Source: Pseudomonas inefficax (GTDB lineage Bacteria > Pseudomonadota > Gammaproteobacteria > Pseudomonadales > Pseudomonadaceae). Taken from it: a DNA stretch of 46,221 nt. The position numbers were made by a program, and so were the translations under genes. Location of the stretch: positions 1 through 46,221 of the forward strand of contig NZ_OPYN01000057.1 in NCBI RefSeq assembly GCF_900277125.1, written 5' to 3'. The stretch's first letter is position 1, and each line of letters begins with the position of its first letter. Of this stretch, positions 36,003 through 45,425 are shown piece after piece. The notes under the pieces are model-generated. The model searched no databases. It was not told the DNA's origin and was given only the letters and a program-made list of their open reading frames with translations.

Positions 36003-36016
36003 TTGATCCAGATCAA
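36003..36016. promoter_or_regulatory. ANR/FNR box upstream of cyoA
   Basis: TTGATCCAGATCAA is a perfect FNR-type palindrome (TTGAT-N4-ATCAA). In Pseudomonas, ANR represses the cyo oxidase when oxygen is low, which suits this place. Confidence 0.8.
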
Positions 36017-36496
36017 CCCAGAGGCCTTGCAGAATGCGGCTTTGGGGCCTATCAAGCGGGGTGCGACAAACTGTCGCGAAGTTGAATTTTTGAGCAGTAT
36101 TGTTGCGGATTCTGTAAAGGACTGTTGCTCAATAAGTCATAGTCAAGGGTTGGCGACCTATCTACAATCGCCCCCAATTTCCGTTCGGCACTGCTTGCGA
36201 GTCGCAGGATTGAAGGAAGCCCCAGCGCTCCTTTTTGCTGACTTCGTCAAGTTTCGCCCAACGGCGATACCGGGCGGATCCCCCTCCGCGTTTTCCCGCA
36301 CCAAATGGACTTGGTCTGAAGTACAGGCCTGTTGCCTACGAAACCATAAGCACCGCTAACACGCTTTGACGCCAAGGTCCTGCAGCCGGACCCGGGCAGG
36401 AGCGAGTACGGGCGCGAATTGCCGCACTTGGCAGGACGAAGTGTTGGCTACCAAAACACAAATTGCATTGAAGCAAGCTGATCTAGAGGTCGTGAG
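36017..36496 (+). promoter_or_regulatory. Long promoter and leader region of the cyo operon
   Basis: There are 480 bases with no convincing gene. TAGTCA (36140–36145), 17 bases and TACAAT (36163–36168) form a possible promoter, which would give a leader of about 320 bases before cyoA. A 118-codon frame at 36003–36359 has atypical composition for this genome and is not believed. The ribosome site AGAGG lies shortly before the cyoA ATG. Confidence 0.4.
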
Positions 36497-37441
36497 ATGA
36501 GTAAAAAGCGTTACCCCAGACTGTTTGGCATATTGCCCTTTTTAGGCATGCTTTTACTCAGTGGGTGCAACTGGACCCTGCTCGACCCGAAAGGTCAGGT
36601 CGGCATTGAGCAAAAGAACCTGATCCTGATCGCTACCGGCCTGATGCTGCTGGTGGTGATTCCTGTCATTATCATGACCGTGGTTTTCGCCTGGAAGTAC
36701 CGTGCTTCCAACAAGGCTGCCACCTACACCCCTGACTGGTCGCACTCGACCAAGATCGAAGCCGCGGTGTGGATCATCCCGATCCTGATCATCATCGCCC
36801 TGGGCTACTTCACCTACCACTCCACCCACAAGCTGGACCCGTACCGTCCGCTGGATTCCGATGTGAAGCCGGTGCAGATCGACGTGGTCGCGCTGGACTG
36901 GAAGTGGCTGTTCATCTACCCGGAGCAGGGCATTGCCACGGTCAACAAGATCGTCTTCCCGGCTAACACCCCGGTCAACTTCCGCGTCACTTCCGACGCC
37001 GTGATGAACTCGTTCTTCATCCCGGGCCTGGGCGGCCAGATCTACGCCATGGCCGGCATGACCACCAAGCTGCACCTGATCGCCAACGAAAACGGCGAGT
37101 TCGACGGTATCAGCGCCAACTACAGCGGTGCTGGCTTCACCGGCATGAAATTCAAGGCTACTGCCACCTCTCAGGAAGACTTCGATAAGTGGGTCGCCGA
37201 GGTCAAGCAGTCGCCGAAGAAGCTGGACAAGGCCGAATACGACGCCTTGGCCAAACCAAGCGAAAACAACCCAGTCGCGCTGTATAGCGAGGCTTCGCCT
37301 GACCAGTTCCAGCTGATCGTCGACAAGTACGAAGGCATGAACCGCGGTCGTCCGAGCCACGAAGAAGCAGGCAGCAAAGATCTGGCCACTACCAAGGGTG
37401 TGGAATCGAGTATGCAACCAGCTGCCGGTGCAGAGGAGTAA
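36497..37441 (+). CDS. cyoA: Cytochrome bo3 ubiquinol oxidase subunit II
   Basis: A 314-residue lipoprotein subunit. The lipobox LLSGC puts the lipid on Cys24. Two membrane helices (about 44–66 and 88–106) hold the periplasmic cupredoxin-like domain. The CuA ligands of cytochrome c oxidases are missing: the matching region reads [18 protein letters not shown], as in quinol oxidases. It is the first of five genes that follow the usual cyo order with gaps of 0–11 bases. Confidence 0.97.
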   Translation: MSKKRYPRLFGILPFLGMLLLSGCNWTLLDPKGQVGIEQKNLILIATGLMLLVVIPVIIMTVVFAWKYRASNKAATYTPDWSHSTKIEAAVWIIPILIIIALGYFTYHSTHKLDPYRPLDSDVKPVQIDVVALDWKWLFIYPEQGIATVNKIVFPANTPVNFRVTSDAVMNSFFIPGLGGQIYAMAGMTTKLHLIANENGEFDGISANYSGAGFTGMKFKATATSQEDFDKWVAEVKQSPKKLDKAEYDALAKPSENNPVALYSEASPDQFQLIVDKYEGMNRGRPSHEEAGSKDLATTKGVESSMQPAAGAEE

Positions 37442-37444
37442 GAG

Positions 37445-39463
37445 ATGTTCGGTAAACTAAGCCTGGAGGCGATACCCTATCACGAGCCGATAGTCATGGT
37501 GACGCTTGCCATGATCGCGCTCGGTGGTATCGCTGTCGTCGGTGCTATCACCTACTTCCGCAAGTGGTCCTACTTGTGGAGCGAGTGGTTGACGACTGTC
37601 GACCACAAGAAAATCGGGGTGATGTACATCATCGTCGCGATGGTCATGCTGCTGCGCGGCTTTGCCGACGCCATCATGATGCGTACCCAGCTGGCTGCCG
37701 CTACCGGTGGCTCCGAAGGCTACCTGCCGCCTGAACACTATGACCAGATCTTCACCGCTCACGGTGTGATCATGATCATCTTCATGGCGATGCCGTTCTT
37801 CACCGGCCTGATGAACCTGGCGGTTCCTCTGCAGATCGGTGCACGTGACGTTGCCTTCCCGTTCCTGAACTCCCTGAGCTTCTACCTGCTGCTGGCAGGC
37901 GTGCTGCTGGTCAACATCTCGCTGGGCGTTGGTGAATTCGCCAAGACCGGCTGGGTTGCCTATCCGCCGCTCGCGGGCATCCAGTACAGCCCTGGGGTGG
38001 GTGTCGACTACTACATCTGGGCGCTACAGCTATCCGGATTGGGTACGACGCTTACCGGCGTGAACTTCCTCGTCACCGTGATGAAGATGCGCGCACCTGG
38101 CATGAAGCTGATGGACATGCCGATCTTCACCTGGACCTGCACCTGGGCCAACGTGCTGATCGTGGCTTCCTTCCCGATCCTGACCGCTGCACTCGCTCTG
38201 CTGACTGTTGACCGTTATCTGGACTTCCACATTTTCACCAACGAGCTTGGTGGGAACCCGATGATGTACGTCAACCTGTTCTGGGCGTGGGGTCACCCTG
38301 AGGTGTACATCCTGATCCTGCCGGCCTTCGGTGTGTTCTCGGAAGTTACCTCCACCTTCTCCGGCAAGCGTCTGTTCGGCCACCACTCGATGATCTACGC
38401 ATCGGGCGCCATCGCCGTGCTGGGCTTCGCCGTATGGCTGCACCACTTCTTCACCATGGGTGCCGGCGCCAGCGTCAACACCTTCTTCGGCCTGGCGACG
38501 ATGCTGATCTCCATTCCGACCGGTGTGAAGCTGTTCAACTGGCTGTTCACCATCTACCAGGGCCGTCTGCGCTTCACCGCGCCGATCATGTGGACCCTGG
38601 GCTTCATGATCACCTTCTCCATCGGTGGCATGACTGGCGTTCTGCTGGCTGTTCCAGGTGCTGACTTCGTGCTGCACAACAGCCTGTTCGTAATTGCTCA
38701 CTTCCACAACGTGATCATCGGTGGTGCTGTATTCGGCTACATCGCCGGCTTCGCCTACTGGTTCCCGAAAGCCTTCGGTTTCACCCTGAACGAGAAGTGG
38801 GGCAAGGCTGCCTTCTGGTTCTGGATCTCGGGCTTCTACGTAGCGTTCATGCCGCTGTACGCCCTGGGCTTCATGGGCATGACCCGTCGTCTGAACCACT
38901 CCGACAACCCACTGTGGGAACCCTACCTGTACGTAGCCGTTGTCGGCGCCGTGCTGATCCTGTTCGGTATCGCCTGCCAGCTGATCCAGCTGTACGTATC
39001 GGTTCGCGACCGCAACCAGAACCTGGACGTGACCGGCGACCCATGGGGCGGCCGTACCCTGGAATGGTCGACTTCGTCGCCACCTCCGTTCTACAACTTC
39101 GCCCACATGCCTGAGAAGGTTGGCCTGGATGCCTGGCACGAAGCCAAGGAAGCCGGCGTTGCCTACAAGCCTGCGGCCAAGTACGAAGCGATCCACATGC
39201 CGAGCAACACCTCTACCGGTTTGTTCATGGGCCTGTTCCTGACCGTCTTCGGCTTCGCCTTCATCTGGCACATCTGGTGGCTGGTTGGCGCGAGCCTGGT
39301 TGCAACCATCGCTGTCTTCGTTCGCCACGCTGCGCGTGACGACCAGGGCTACATGGTTCCGGCCGAAGAAGTGGCGCGCATCGAAGGCGAGCGCATGAAA
39401 GCGCTGGCCAAAGCAGGTGCTCTGCCTGCCGGCGCACGTGTCGAATCGTTTGAGCGGGTGTAA
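37445..39463 (+). CDS. cyoB: Cytochrome bo3 ubiquinol oxidase subunit I
   Basis: A 672-residue catalytic subunit that oxidises quinol, reduces oxygen to water and pumps protons. It holds low-spin heme b, heme o and Cu[18 protein letters not shown] carries the CuB histidine and its cross-linked tyrosine; [18 protein letters not shown] gives the other CuB ligands; [11 protein letters not shown] contains the heme histidines. About fifteen membrane helices are expected and length equals the family norm. It starts three bases after cyoA. Confidence 0.98.
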   Translation: MFGKLSLEAIPYHEPIVMVTLAMIALGGIAVVGAITYFRKWSYLWSEWLTTVDHKKIGVMYIIVAMVMLLRGFADAIMMRTQLAAATGGSEGYLPPEHYDQIFTAHGVIMIIFMAMPFFTGLMNLAVPLQIGARDVAFPFLNSLSFYLLLAGVLLVNISLGVGEFAKTGWVAYPPLAGIQYSPGVGVDYYIWALQLSGLGTTLTGVNFLVTVMKMRAPGMKLMDMPIFTWTCTWANVLIVASFPILTAALALLTVDRYLDFHIFTNELGGNPMMYVNLFWAWGHPEVYILILPAFGVFSEVTSTFSGKRLFGHHSMIYASGAIAVLGFAVWLHHFFTMGAGASVNTFFGLATMLISIPTGVKLFNWLFTIYQGRLRFTAPIMWTLGFMITFSIGGMTGVLLAVPGADFVLHNSLFVIAHFHNVIIGGAVFGYIAGFAYWFPKAFGFTLNEKWGKAAFWFWISGFYVAFMPLYALGFMGMTRRLNHSDNPLWEPYLYVAVVGAVLILFGIACQLIQLYVSVRDRNQNLDVTGDPWGGRTLEWSTSSPPPFYNFAHMPEKVGLDAWHEAKEAGVAYKPAAKYEAIHMPSNTSTGLFMGLFLTVFGFAFIWHIWWLVGASLVATIAVFVRHAARDDQGYMVPAEEVARIEGERMKALAKAGALPAGARVESFERV

Positions 39464-39466
39464 TCA

Positions 39467-40090
39467 ATGTCCAGTCAAGTAATGCACGGTGCTGCTCATG
39501 GTCACGACCATGGGCATGACGACCACCACCACGACTCGGGCCAGATGACCGTACTCGGTTTCTGGCTGTACCTGATGACCGACTGCATCCTGTTTGCGTC
39601 GCTCTTCGCCACCTACGCGGTGCTGTCCGGCAGTTTTGCCGGCGGCCCGTCGGGTCATGACATCTTCCAGCTCGATTTCGTAGCTGTTGAAACGCTGTTC
39701 CTGCTGCTGTCCTCGATCACCTTCGGCTTCGCCATGCTGAAGATGTTCGATGGCAAGAAAGCTGGCGTACTGGGCTGGTTGGCTGTGACCTTCCTGTTCG
39801 GTGCAGGCTTCATCGCGATGGAAATCTACGAGTTCCATCACCTGATCGCCGAGGGCTTCGGCCCGCAGCGCAGTGGCTTCCTGTCGGGCTTCTTTGCCCT
39901 GGTAGGTACCCACGGTCTGCACGTGACCGCCGGCCTGATCTGGATGGCAATCATGATGTACCAGATCAACAAGCACGGCATCACGCCGACCGCCAAGACC
40001 CGCATGAGCTGCCTGAGCCTGTTCTGGCACTTCCTGGACGTGGTCTGGATCTGCGTATTCACCGTCGTCTACCTGCTGGGAGTTCTGTAA
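39467..40090 (+). CDS. cyoC: Cytochrome bo3 ubiquinol oxidase subunit III
   Basis: A 207-residue membrane subunit with five expected helices. The N-terminus before the first helix is strikingly rich in His and Asp ([20 protein letters not shown]), followed by the conserved [24 protein letters not shown]. The family core [15 protein letters not shown] and [20 protein letters not shown] is present. Its stop shares a base with the cyoD start (TAATG). Confidence 0.97.
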   Translation: MSSQVMHGAAHGHDHGHDDHHHDSGQMTVLGFWLYLMTDCILFASLFATYAVLSGSFAGGPSGHDIFQLDFVAVETLFLLLSSITFGFAMLKMFDGKKAGVLGWLAVTFLFGAGFIAMEIYEFHHLIAEGFGPQRSGFLSGFFALVGTHGLHVTAGLIWMAIMMYQINKHGITPTAKTRMSCLSLFWHFLDVVWICVFTVVYLLGVL

Positions 40091-40422
40091 TGGCTAACGC
40101 ACACGACACTCATCACGAAGGTAACCACGGCAGCGTCAAGTCGTACATGATCGGCTTCATCCTGTCGATCATCCTGACTGCGATCCCGTTCGGCCTGGCC
40201 ATGTCGCCAAGCCTGCCGAAGAACCTGACCGTTCTGATCATTGTTGCCATGGCCGTGATCCAGGTAGTAGTGCACCTCGTGTACTTCCTGCACATGGACC
40301 GCTCGAAAGAGCAACGCAACAACGTTTCGACGTTCCTGTTCACCACTCTGGTGATCGCTCTGCTTGTCGGCCTGTCGCTGTGGATCATGTTCAGCATCCA
40401 CTTCGAAATGTTGGCCAAGTGA
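40090..40422 (+). CDS. cyoD: Cytochrome bo3 ubiquinol oxidase subunit IV
   Basis: A 110-residue subunit with three membrane helices, a His-containing N-terminus (HDTHHEGNHGSVKSY) and the family segment VHLVYFLHMD. It assists CuB binding during assembly. The ATG overlaps the cyoC stop by one base. Confidence 0.96.
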   Translation: MANAHDTHHEGNHGSVKSYMIGFILSIILTAIPFGLAMSPSLPKNLTVLIIVAMAVIQVVVHLVYFLHMDRSKEQRNNVSTFLFTTLVIALLVGLSLWIMFSIHFEMLAK

Positions 40423-40433
40423 GGTAAGACTGC

Positions 40434-41321
40434 ATGTCCGTTAAGCACTTTATCCAAATCACCAAACCGGGGATCATTTTCGGTAACGTGCTTTCCGTGG
40501 CAGGCGGTTTCTTCCTTGCCTCGAAGGGCCATGTGGATTTCGCCCTGTTCCTGGCGGTGGTGATCGGTACTTCGCTGGTGGTCGCGTCCGGATGCGTGTT
40601 CAACAACTGCATCGACCGTGACATCGACCACAAGATGGAGCGCACCAAGAACCGCGTCATGGTCCAGGGCGGCATGTCGCTGCCCCTCGCGCTGATCTAC
40701 GCCACCCTGCTCGGGGTGGCGGGTTTCAGCCTGCTGTATGTCCAGGCCAACCCGCTTTCGGCGTTCTGTGCGCTGATCGGCTTCATCGTCTACGTCGGTT
40801 TCTACAGCCTGTGGCTGAAGCGTAAATCGGTGCACGGCACCTTGGTCGGCAGCCTGTCTGGTGCCATGCCTCCGGTGATCGGCTATTGCGCCGTCAGCAA
40901 CAGCTTCGACCTGGCTGCGGTTACCCTGCTGGTGATGTTCAGCCTGTGGCAGATGCCGCACAGCTTCGCCATCGCCATCTTCCGCTTCAAGGATTACAGC
41001 GCTGCCAACATTCCGGTCCTGCCGGTGGCACGTGGCATCCTCGCGGCGAAGAAGCAGATCGTGCTGTACGTGCTGGCCTTCGTGCTCGCGACCCTGATGC
41101 TTACCCTTGGCGGTTACGCCGGCCTCGGCTACCTGGCCGTGGCAGCAGCCATGGGCCTGTACTGGCTGTACATGGCCTGGGGCGGCTACAAGGCCGAGGA
41201 CGACAGCAAGTGGGCCCGCAAGGTGTTCGGCTTCTCCATCCTCACCGTCACTGCCCTGAGCGTGATGATGGGCGTGGACAGCCAGACTGCTGCGGACGTG
41301 CTGATGACTTACGCACGCTGA
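40434..41321 (+). CDS. cyoE: Protoheme IX farnesyltransferase (heme O synthase)
   Basis: A 295-residue UbiA-family membrane enzyme that adds a farnesyl group to heme b to give heme o for CyoB. The prenyl-diphosphate site [18 protein letters not shown] and the second Asp-rich loop ([16 protein letters not shown]) are present, with seven or more hydrophobic stretches. It ends the operon and is followed by a strong terminator. Confidence 0.97.
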   Translation: MSVKHFIQITKPGIIFGNVLSVAGGFFLASKGHVDFALFLAVVIGTSLVVASGCVFNNCIDRDIDHKMERTKNRVMVQGGMSLPLALIYATLLGVAGFSLLYVQANPLSAFCALIGFIVYVGFYSLWLKRKSVHGTLVGSLSGAMPPVIGYCAVSNSFDLAAVTLLVMFSLWQMPHSFAIAIFRFKDYSAANIPVLPVARGILAAKKQIVLYVLAFVLATLMLTLGGYAGLGYLAVAAAMGLYWLYMAWGGYKAEDDSKWARKVFGFSILTVTALSVMMGVDSQTAADVLMTYAR

Positions 41322-41340
41322 GACTGCTGCCTGTTTCACG

Positions 41341-41371
41341 AAAACCCCGGCCTTTGTGCCGGGGTTTTTTT
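41341..41371 (+). terminator. Rho-independent terminator of the cyo operon
   Basis: AACCCCGGC and GCCGGGGTT form the stem around a short loop, followed by T7. It lies about 20 bases after the cyoE stop. Confidence 0.93.
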
Positions 41372-41388
41372 ATGGGCGTTTTCCTGTG

Positions 41389-41487
41389 CCGGCCTCTTCG
41401 CGGGCTTGCCCGCTCCCACAGGTGCGGCGCAAGTCTCAGGACGGTGAGCAACCCTGTGGGAGCGGGCAAGCCCGCGAAGAGGCCGGC
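41389..41487. repeat. REP doublet 12 (GCTTGCCCGC family)
   Basis: GCCGGCCTCTTCGCGGGCTT at 41389 and its inverse ending at 41487 lie directly after the cyo terminator. The arms are about 33 bp and nearly perfect. Confidence 0.9.
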
Positions 41488-41558
41488 CCTGAAAACATGA
41501 GATTCAAATATTTTCAAAAAATACAGCTGAAAAGTTATATAAAAACGGGAAATTATCC

Positions 41559-41588
41559 TTTACAGGATTACCGTTTCGGCACTATCTT
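41559..41588 (+). promoter_or_regulatory. Candidate sigma-70 promoter of the aminotransferase gene
   Basis: TTTACA, 18 bases, TATCTT in the AT-rich stretch 41498–41590. It lies about 70 bases before the ATG. The rest of this 337-base gap holds the cyo terminator and REP doublet 12. Confidence 0.4.
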
Positions 41589-41658
41589 CTGACCCAGGCC
41601 GCCGCATCGGCCAACGTCGCTCGGACGGTTCCGGGCGCTTACGTACTCAGAGGAAGCC

Positions 41659-42867
41659 ATGGCCAACCCAGGTTCGCCGCGCCGCTTTGCGCGCATCGAT
41701 CGTCTCCCCCCTTACGTCTTCAACATCACTGCCGAGCTCAAGATGGCCGCCCGCCGCCGTGGCGAGGACATCATCGACCTAAGCATGGGCAACCCCGATG
41801 GCGCCACCCCGCCGCACATCGTCGAGAAGCTGGTGCAGGTCGCCCAGCGTGAAGACACCCACGGCTACTCCACCTCCCGCGGCATCCCGCGCCTGCGTCG
41901 GGCGATCTCCAACTGGTACAAAGAACGCTACGAGGTCGACATCGACCCGGAAAGCGAAGCCATCGTCACCATCGGCTCGAAGGAAGGCCTGGCGCACCTG
42001 ATGCTGGCTACCCTCGACCAGGGCGACACGGTGCTGGTGCCCAACCCCAGCTACCCGATCCATATCTACGGGGCGGTGATTGCCGGTGCCCAGGTGCGTT
42101 CGGTGCCGCTGGTGCCGGGAGTGGACTTCTTCAACGAGCTCGAGCGGGCCATTCGCGAATCGATCCCCAAGCCGAAGATGATGATCCTCGGCTTCCCTTC
42201 CAACCCCACCGCTCAGTGCGTGGAGCTGGACTTCTTCGAGCGCGTGGTGGCCCTGGCGAAGCAGTACAACGTGCTGGTGGTGCATGACCTGGCCTACGCC
42301 GACATCGTCTACGACGGCTGGAAAGCCCCGTCGATCATGCAGGTGCCGGGGGCCAAGGACATTGCGGTGGAGTTCTTCACCCTGTCCAAGAGCTACAATA
42401 TGGCCGGCTGGCGGATCGGTTTCATGGTCGGTAACCCCGAACTGGTAAGCGCCCTGGCGCGGATCAAGAGCTACCACGACTACGGCACCTTCACCCCGCT
42501 GCAGGTGGCCGCCATTGCTGCACTGGAAGGTGACCAACAGTGTGTGCGCGACATTGCCGAGCAATACCGCCAGCGCCGCAACCTGCTGGTGAAAGGGCTG
42601 CACGAGCTGGGCTGGATGGTCGAGAACCCCAAGGCCTCGATGTACGTGTGGGCGAAGATCCCGCCAGAGTATGCGCACCTGGGCTCGCTGGAGTTTTCCA
42701 AGAAGCTGCTGGCCGAGGCCAAGGTGTGCGTGTCGCCGGGGATCGGCTTTGGTGACTATGGTGACGACCATGTGCGCTTTGCCCTGATCGAGAACCAGGA
42801 CCGTATTCGCCAGGCGATTCGCGGGATCCGGCAGATGTTCCGGGCTGATGGCCTTATCCGCAAGTAA
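41659..42867 (+). CDS. alaC: Class I/II aminotransferase, AlaC-type (glutamate–pyruvate transaminase)
   Basis: A 402-residue cytoplasmic PLP enzyme. It opens [40 protein letters not shown], very like E. coli AlaC (YfdZ). The PLP lysine is Lys244 in [31 protein letters not shown] carries the substrate-site Asn, and [19 protein letters not shown] the C-terminal substrate arginine. It would make alanine from pyruvate and glutamate. The gene stands alone between REP doublets. Assignment to AlaC rather than another fold-type I aminotransferase is by resemblance. Confidence 0.88.
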   Translation: MANPGSPRRFARIDRLPPYVFNITAELKMAARRRGEDIIDLSMGNPDGATPPHIVEKLVQVAQREDTHGYSTSRGIPRLRRAISNWYKERYEVDIDPESEAIVTIGSKEGLAHLMLATLDQGDTVLVPNPSYPIHIYGAVIAGAQVRSVPLVPGVDFFNELERAIRESIPKPKMMILGFPSNPTAQCVELDFFERVVALAKQYNVLVVHDLAYADIVYDGWKAPSIMQVPGAKDIAVEFFTLSKSYNMAGWRIGFMVGNPELVSALARIKSYHDYGTFTPLQVAAIAALEGDQQCVRDIAEQYRQRRNLLVKGLHELGWMVENPKASMYVWAKIPPEYAHLGSLEFSKKLLAEAKVCVSPGIGFGDYGDDHVRFALIENQDRIRQAIRGIRQMFRADGLIRK

Positions 42868-42872
42868 GCCAT

Positions 42873-42996
42873 GGGGGCCGCTTTGCGGCCCTTTCGCGAC
42901 ACAAGGCCGCTCCCACAGGTACAGCGCAGTTTTCAAATGCTGCGCTGTACTTGTGGGAGCGGCCTTGTGTCGCGAAAGGGCTGCAAAGCAGCCCCG
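42873..42996. repeat. REP doublet 13 (CCTTGTGTCGCG family)
   Basis: Inverted units at 42873–42920 and 42950–42996. The middle has its own perfect hairpin (GTACAGCGCAG…CTGCGCTGTAC), so the whole element can fold into one long stem. It lies after the aminotransferase gene. Confidence 0.92.
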
Positions 42997-43082
42997 ACGG
43001 ACTCAAAGGCTACCTTTCCGCCTGCACCCGACCCATCAGCCAACCTACCTTCAGCACTCATTTCTCACTAAAGAGATCCCCC

Positions 43083-44210
43083 ATGAGTGTCTTCACCGCC
43101 TACTTCTGCGGCACTGGCTCCCACCGCTTCGACGACGCCAACCCCAACTTCTGGAACGGTGAACTGGTCTCGACCCTGGCCAGCAACGACCAGGGCCGCG
43201 AATTCGCCCACTGGATCGCCGTGGACGGCCCCGGCAGCGGCAACCTCCAGGATGACAACCTGTTCGTCGAGCCCGGCGGCTATTTCAACTGGACCGGCCA
43301 GCTGTTTGGCCGCGGTTGGGAAGAGAACGTCAACCATGTGCTGCAGGTGATCAAGGGTGAAAGCAGCTGGCAGCGCACCAAGCTGAGCGAGGAAGAATAC
43401 CAGCGCCTGAAGGACGCTGGCGTACCCATCCCGGATGTGTCTTCTACCGCCTCCTGGTTCTGGCGTACCTACGACTACGGTGATCGGCATCCAACTCCGC
43501 AGGAATTGCAGGAGCGCATCATCAGCATGTTCCGCAAGCCACGCTTGCCGACCCAGGTGAACCTGGTGGGCTGGAGCAGGGGAGGGATCAGTTGCCACAT
43601 GCTGGCTAACGCCATGGCGCAGGACCCTGTGTTGCGCGGCATACCGGTGAACATCTTTGCCATCGACCCGGTGCCGGGAGTTGGCAATGTACAGGTCGAG
43701 CGCGTAACGCTGACTGATAACGTCAAAGAGTATGTAGGCTTCTACTCGCGGGATGAGCGCTCCAAGGGTTTTGCTTGCGTGATTCCTATAGTCGCAAGCG
43801 ATACGCGGATATGTGTCTACCCGATGCCAGGCCGGCATGCCACGTTGGTGGGTAACGCCTCGGCGGATGGTGCGGGCGACGGCAAGGTGTTGGTGGAGCC
43901 GGGGTTGATCGTTCGCCATTTTGCCGAGGTCTGCCTGACCCGCTGGGGTGTGCAGCTGGACAAGCGCCTGGCCTTGGGCGACAGCCAGTTGATGAAGTAT
44001 CACCAGCTCATGGCGGCGGCTGACAAGCAGTATCAGGCCATGCGCAGTGCGTCCTACACTGTACTCACCGAGGGCGAAATGCACGACCGGCTGGTGCACT
44101 GCGGCGAAGCGCGTACCTACTTCAGCAAGGTGCAGGGAGGGGAGTACGACCCGAGCGCAGGTTTGGCTTTGCAGCGTTGGGATGCCGCGACTTACAAGGC
44201 CATCTGCTAG
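43083..44210 (+). CDS. Orphan alpha/beta-hydrolase-like protein, possible lipase or effector
   Basis: A 375-residue protein with no signal peptide. It begins TAYFCGTGSHRFDDANPNFW, like the oxyanion-side start of DUF2235 and some type VI lipase effectors (FxDGTxN). NLVGWSRGGISCHMLANAM gives a GxSxG elbow with Ser165. IFAIDPVPGVGNV could give the acid and MPGRHATLVG the histidine. The C-terminal third is unassigned. No VgrG, PAAR or immunity-like gene adjoins it; the next gene is a YkgJ-type protein. The second half has codons less GC-rich than its neighbours, a mild hint of transfer. Function is inferred from motif only. Confidence 0.65.
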   Translation: MSVFTAYFCGTGSHRFDDANPNFWNGELVSTLASNDQGREFAHWIAVDGPGSGNLQDDNLFVEPGGYFNWTGQLFGRGWEENVNHVLQVIKGESSWQRTKLSEEEYQRLKDAGVPIPDVSSTASWFWRTYDYGDRHPTPQELQERIISMFRKPRLPTQVNLVGWSRGGISCHMLANAMAQDPVLRGIPVNIFAIDPVPGVGNVQVERVTLTDNVKEYVGFYSRDERSKGFACVIPIVASDTRICVYPMPGRHATLVGNASADGAGDGKVLVEPGLIVRHFAEVCLTRWGVQLDKRLALGDSQLMKYHQLMAAADKQYQAMRSASYTVLTEGEMHDRLVHCGEARTYFSKVQGGEYDPSAGLALQRWDAATYKAIC

Positions 44211-44335
44211 CACTAACGGGCGGCCGGATCAGCGGCAGATTTTTTTGCATTGCCCCTCTATCCAGCCGCCCCCGCTTGGATTGAAAATGGCGCCGCGGGC
44301 CAGCCCCGATAACAACAACCTTCCTCCGTGCCATC

Positions 44336-44719
44336 ATGTCCGAATATAACCCTTGCCTTGACTGCGGCGCCTGCTGCGGGTACTTCCGTGTGTCCTTTTT
44401 CTGGGGTGAATGCCAGTCTGCCGGGGGCCTTGTGCCGGACGACCTGGTGGTACAGATCAACCCCACCCGCGTTGCCATGATCGGCACCGATGCCAAACCC
44501 TGCCGCTGCGTCAGCCTTGAGGGCGAGATCGGCAAAGAGGTGGCTTGTAGCATTTATGCCAACCGGTCCAGCCCGTGCCGCGAGTTCGAGGCGTCGTGGG
44601 AGGGTGGAGTGCATAACCCCAGTTGCGACGATGCGCGGGCCGCGTATGGGCTGCCACCGCTGACCCCGCCAGAGGCCAATGAGCCGCATTGGCCGGATGA
44701 TGGGGCTGAGGTGGCCTGA
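44336..44719 (+). CDS. Short YkgJ-family cysteine-cluster protein
   Basis: A 127-residue protein with an N-terminal CLDCGACCGYFRVSFFWGEC cluster, a middle CRCVSLEGEIGKEVACSIYANR and SPCREFEAS, then PSCDDARAAYG. This cysteine pattern is the mark of UPF0153/YkgJ, thought to bind zinc or Fe-S; the role is unknown. It has no strong ribosome site. It is about half the size of the other family member in this window (29786–30520) and not a copy of it. Confidence 0.82.
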   Translation: MSEYNPCLDCGACCGYFRVSFFWGECQSAGGLVPDDLVVQINPTRVAMIGTDAKPCRCVSLEGEIGKEVACSIYANRSSPCREFEASWEGGVHNPSCDDARAAYGLPPLTPPEANEPHWPDDGAEVA

Positions 44720-44739
44720 TCGTACTTCGCTAGCCTGTA

Positions 44740-44882
44740 CCGGCCCTTTCGCGGGTGAACCCGCTCCCACAGGAATCGCGCCGCTTTCAAGGTTGGTGCA
44801 GTACCTATGGAGACCATGGGTACCGCCGCCATTTCAAGGCCAGCGCAGTACCTGTGGGAGCGGGTTCACCCGCGAAAGGGCC
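44740..44882. repeat. REP doublet 14 (GGTTCACCCGC family, wide spacing)
   Basis: Units at 44740–44773 and 44849–44882 are inverted and separated by 75 bases, wider than in most other doublets here. The spacer holds a degenerate REP edge (CCTATGGAG near 44814). Confidence 0.88.
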
Positions 44883-45069
44883 ATAAGCTGTAAGAAGATT
44901 CTGAACTTGATACCAAATGCTTCAGGTTCTCTAGGATTGGGAATTATCCTACGACCTCAGTCGGATGCCGTCTGATAGGCAGGGAAGAATCACAGCGGTA
45001 ATTTCGCCGTTCGCCCAAATGGCGAGCGAGTGTGAGAACTCGTTGTTGGTTGTCTTCCTGCCAGTTCAT
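44883..45069 (+). other. Leader of the DUF6124/DUF3077-like operon, upstream hairpins
   Basis: No gene is seen. TAGGAT/ATCCTA (44932–44951) is an inverted repeat that could be an operator. Then come TCAGTCGG/CCGTCTGA (44957–44975, one mismatch), TCGCC/GGCGA (45011–45025) and CGAGT/ACTCG (45027–45042). The last loop contains GTGAGAA (45032–45038), which is complementary to the 3' loop segment of the C4-like RNA that follows. TTCAGG, 17 bases and TTATCC near 44921–44949 is a weak promoter candidate. Confidence 0.5.
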
Positions 45070-45145
45070 GGCAGCTGTGCGCGTGCAGGCTTCGGCCTGA
45101 CCGTGGTGACTCCAACACGGGCTTCTCACCACGCGCACGGCTGCC
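45070..45145 (+). ncRNA. C4-antisense-like RNA in the operon leader
   Basis: The 76 bases fold as a three-way junction. The outer stem GGCAGC-t-GTGCGCGTG pairs with CACGCGCAC-g-GCTGCC (45070–45085, 45130–45145). Inside are CAGGC-ttcg-GCCTG (45086–45099) and a second hairpin GGTGA/TCACC (45105–45109, 45126–45130). Size and layout match my memory of the C4 antisense RNA of phages P1 and P4. The loop of hairpin two has ACTCCAA (45109–45115), exactly complementary to TTGGAGT (45192–45198), the ribosome site of the next gene. CTTCTCAC (45122–45129) is exactly complementary to GTGAGAAG (45156–45163). Family name is from memory. Confidence 0.65.
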
Positions 45146-45203
45146 GCCCAAATCTGTGAGAAGGATTCAGGTGGTTGCTCCTTTGAACACATTGGAGTTG
45201 ATC

Positions 45204-45425
45204 ATGAACAAACCCGTACCTGACCCACCCGTTTCAGACCTTACCTACCAAGCCGCCAAGTCCCAGGCCACTCAGGTCATGGACAACCTCTCAGGCACCA
45301 TCCTCCAATACCTCGACGCCGAAGCCCCAGCCCTGCGTTCCAGCCTGCTGGAAGCGATGTCTGCCCAGACCGACCTGCTACAAGCCCTGCTAGCCCAGAT
45401 GAAAGCGCTGGAGGCCAAAGCATGA
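45204..45425 (+). CDS. Small Pseudomonas protein, DUF6124-like
   Basis: A 73-residue soluble protein. It starts MNKPVPDPPVSDLTYQAAKSQA and then is helical (ALRSSLLEAMSAQTDLLQALLAQMKAL). The Pro-rich start followed by helices recalls the DUF6124 group; assignment is tentative. GGAG lies six bases before the ATG at 45204, and that ribosome site is the target of the C4-like RNA. A longer frame from GTG 45156 would run through the second antisense target and is not preferred. It overlaps the next gene by ATGA. Confidence 0.7.
   Translation: MNKPVPDPPVSDLTYQAAKSQATQVMDNLSGTILQYLDAEAPALRSSLLEAMSAQTDLLQALLAQMKALEAKA

Noticed and set aside
36003..36359. 118-codon frame between dsbB and cyoA
   Set aside because: It begins inside the ANR box, has no ribosome site, has many rare or uneven residues and resembles no protein; this is promoter and leader DNA.
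38030..39328. 432-codon frame opposite cyoB
   Set aside because: Shadow of a fully motif-supported oxidase subunit.
45156..45203. GTG start giving a 16-residue extension of the DUF6124-like protein
   Set aside because: It begins in an antisense target segment and has no ribosome site; GGAG before 45204 is better. Translation from here cannot be wholly excluded.
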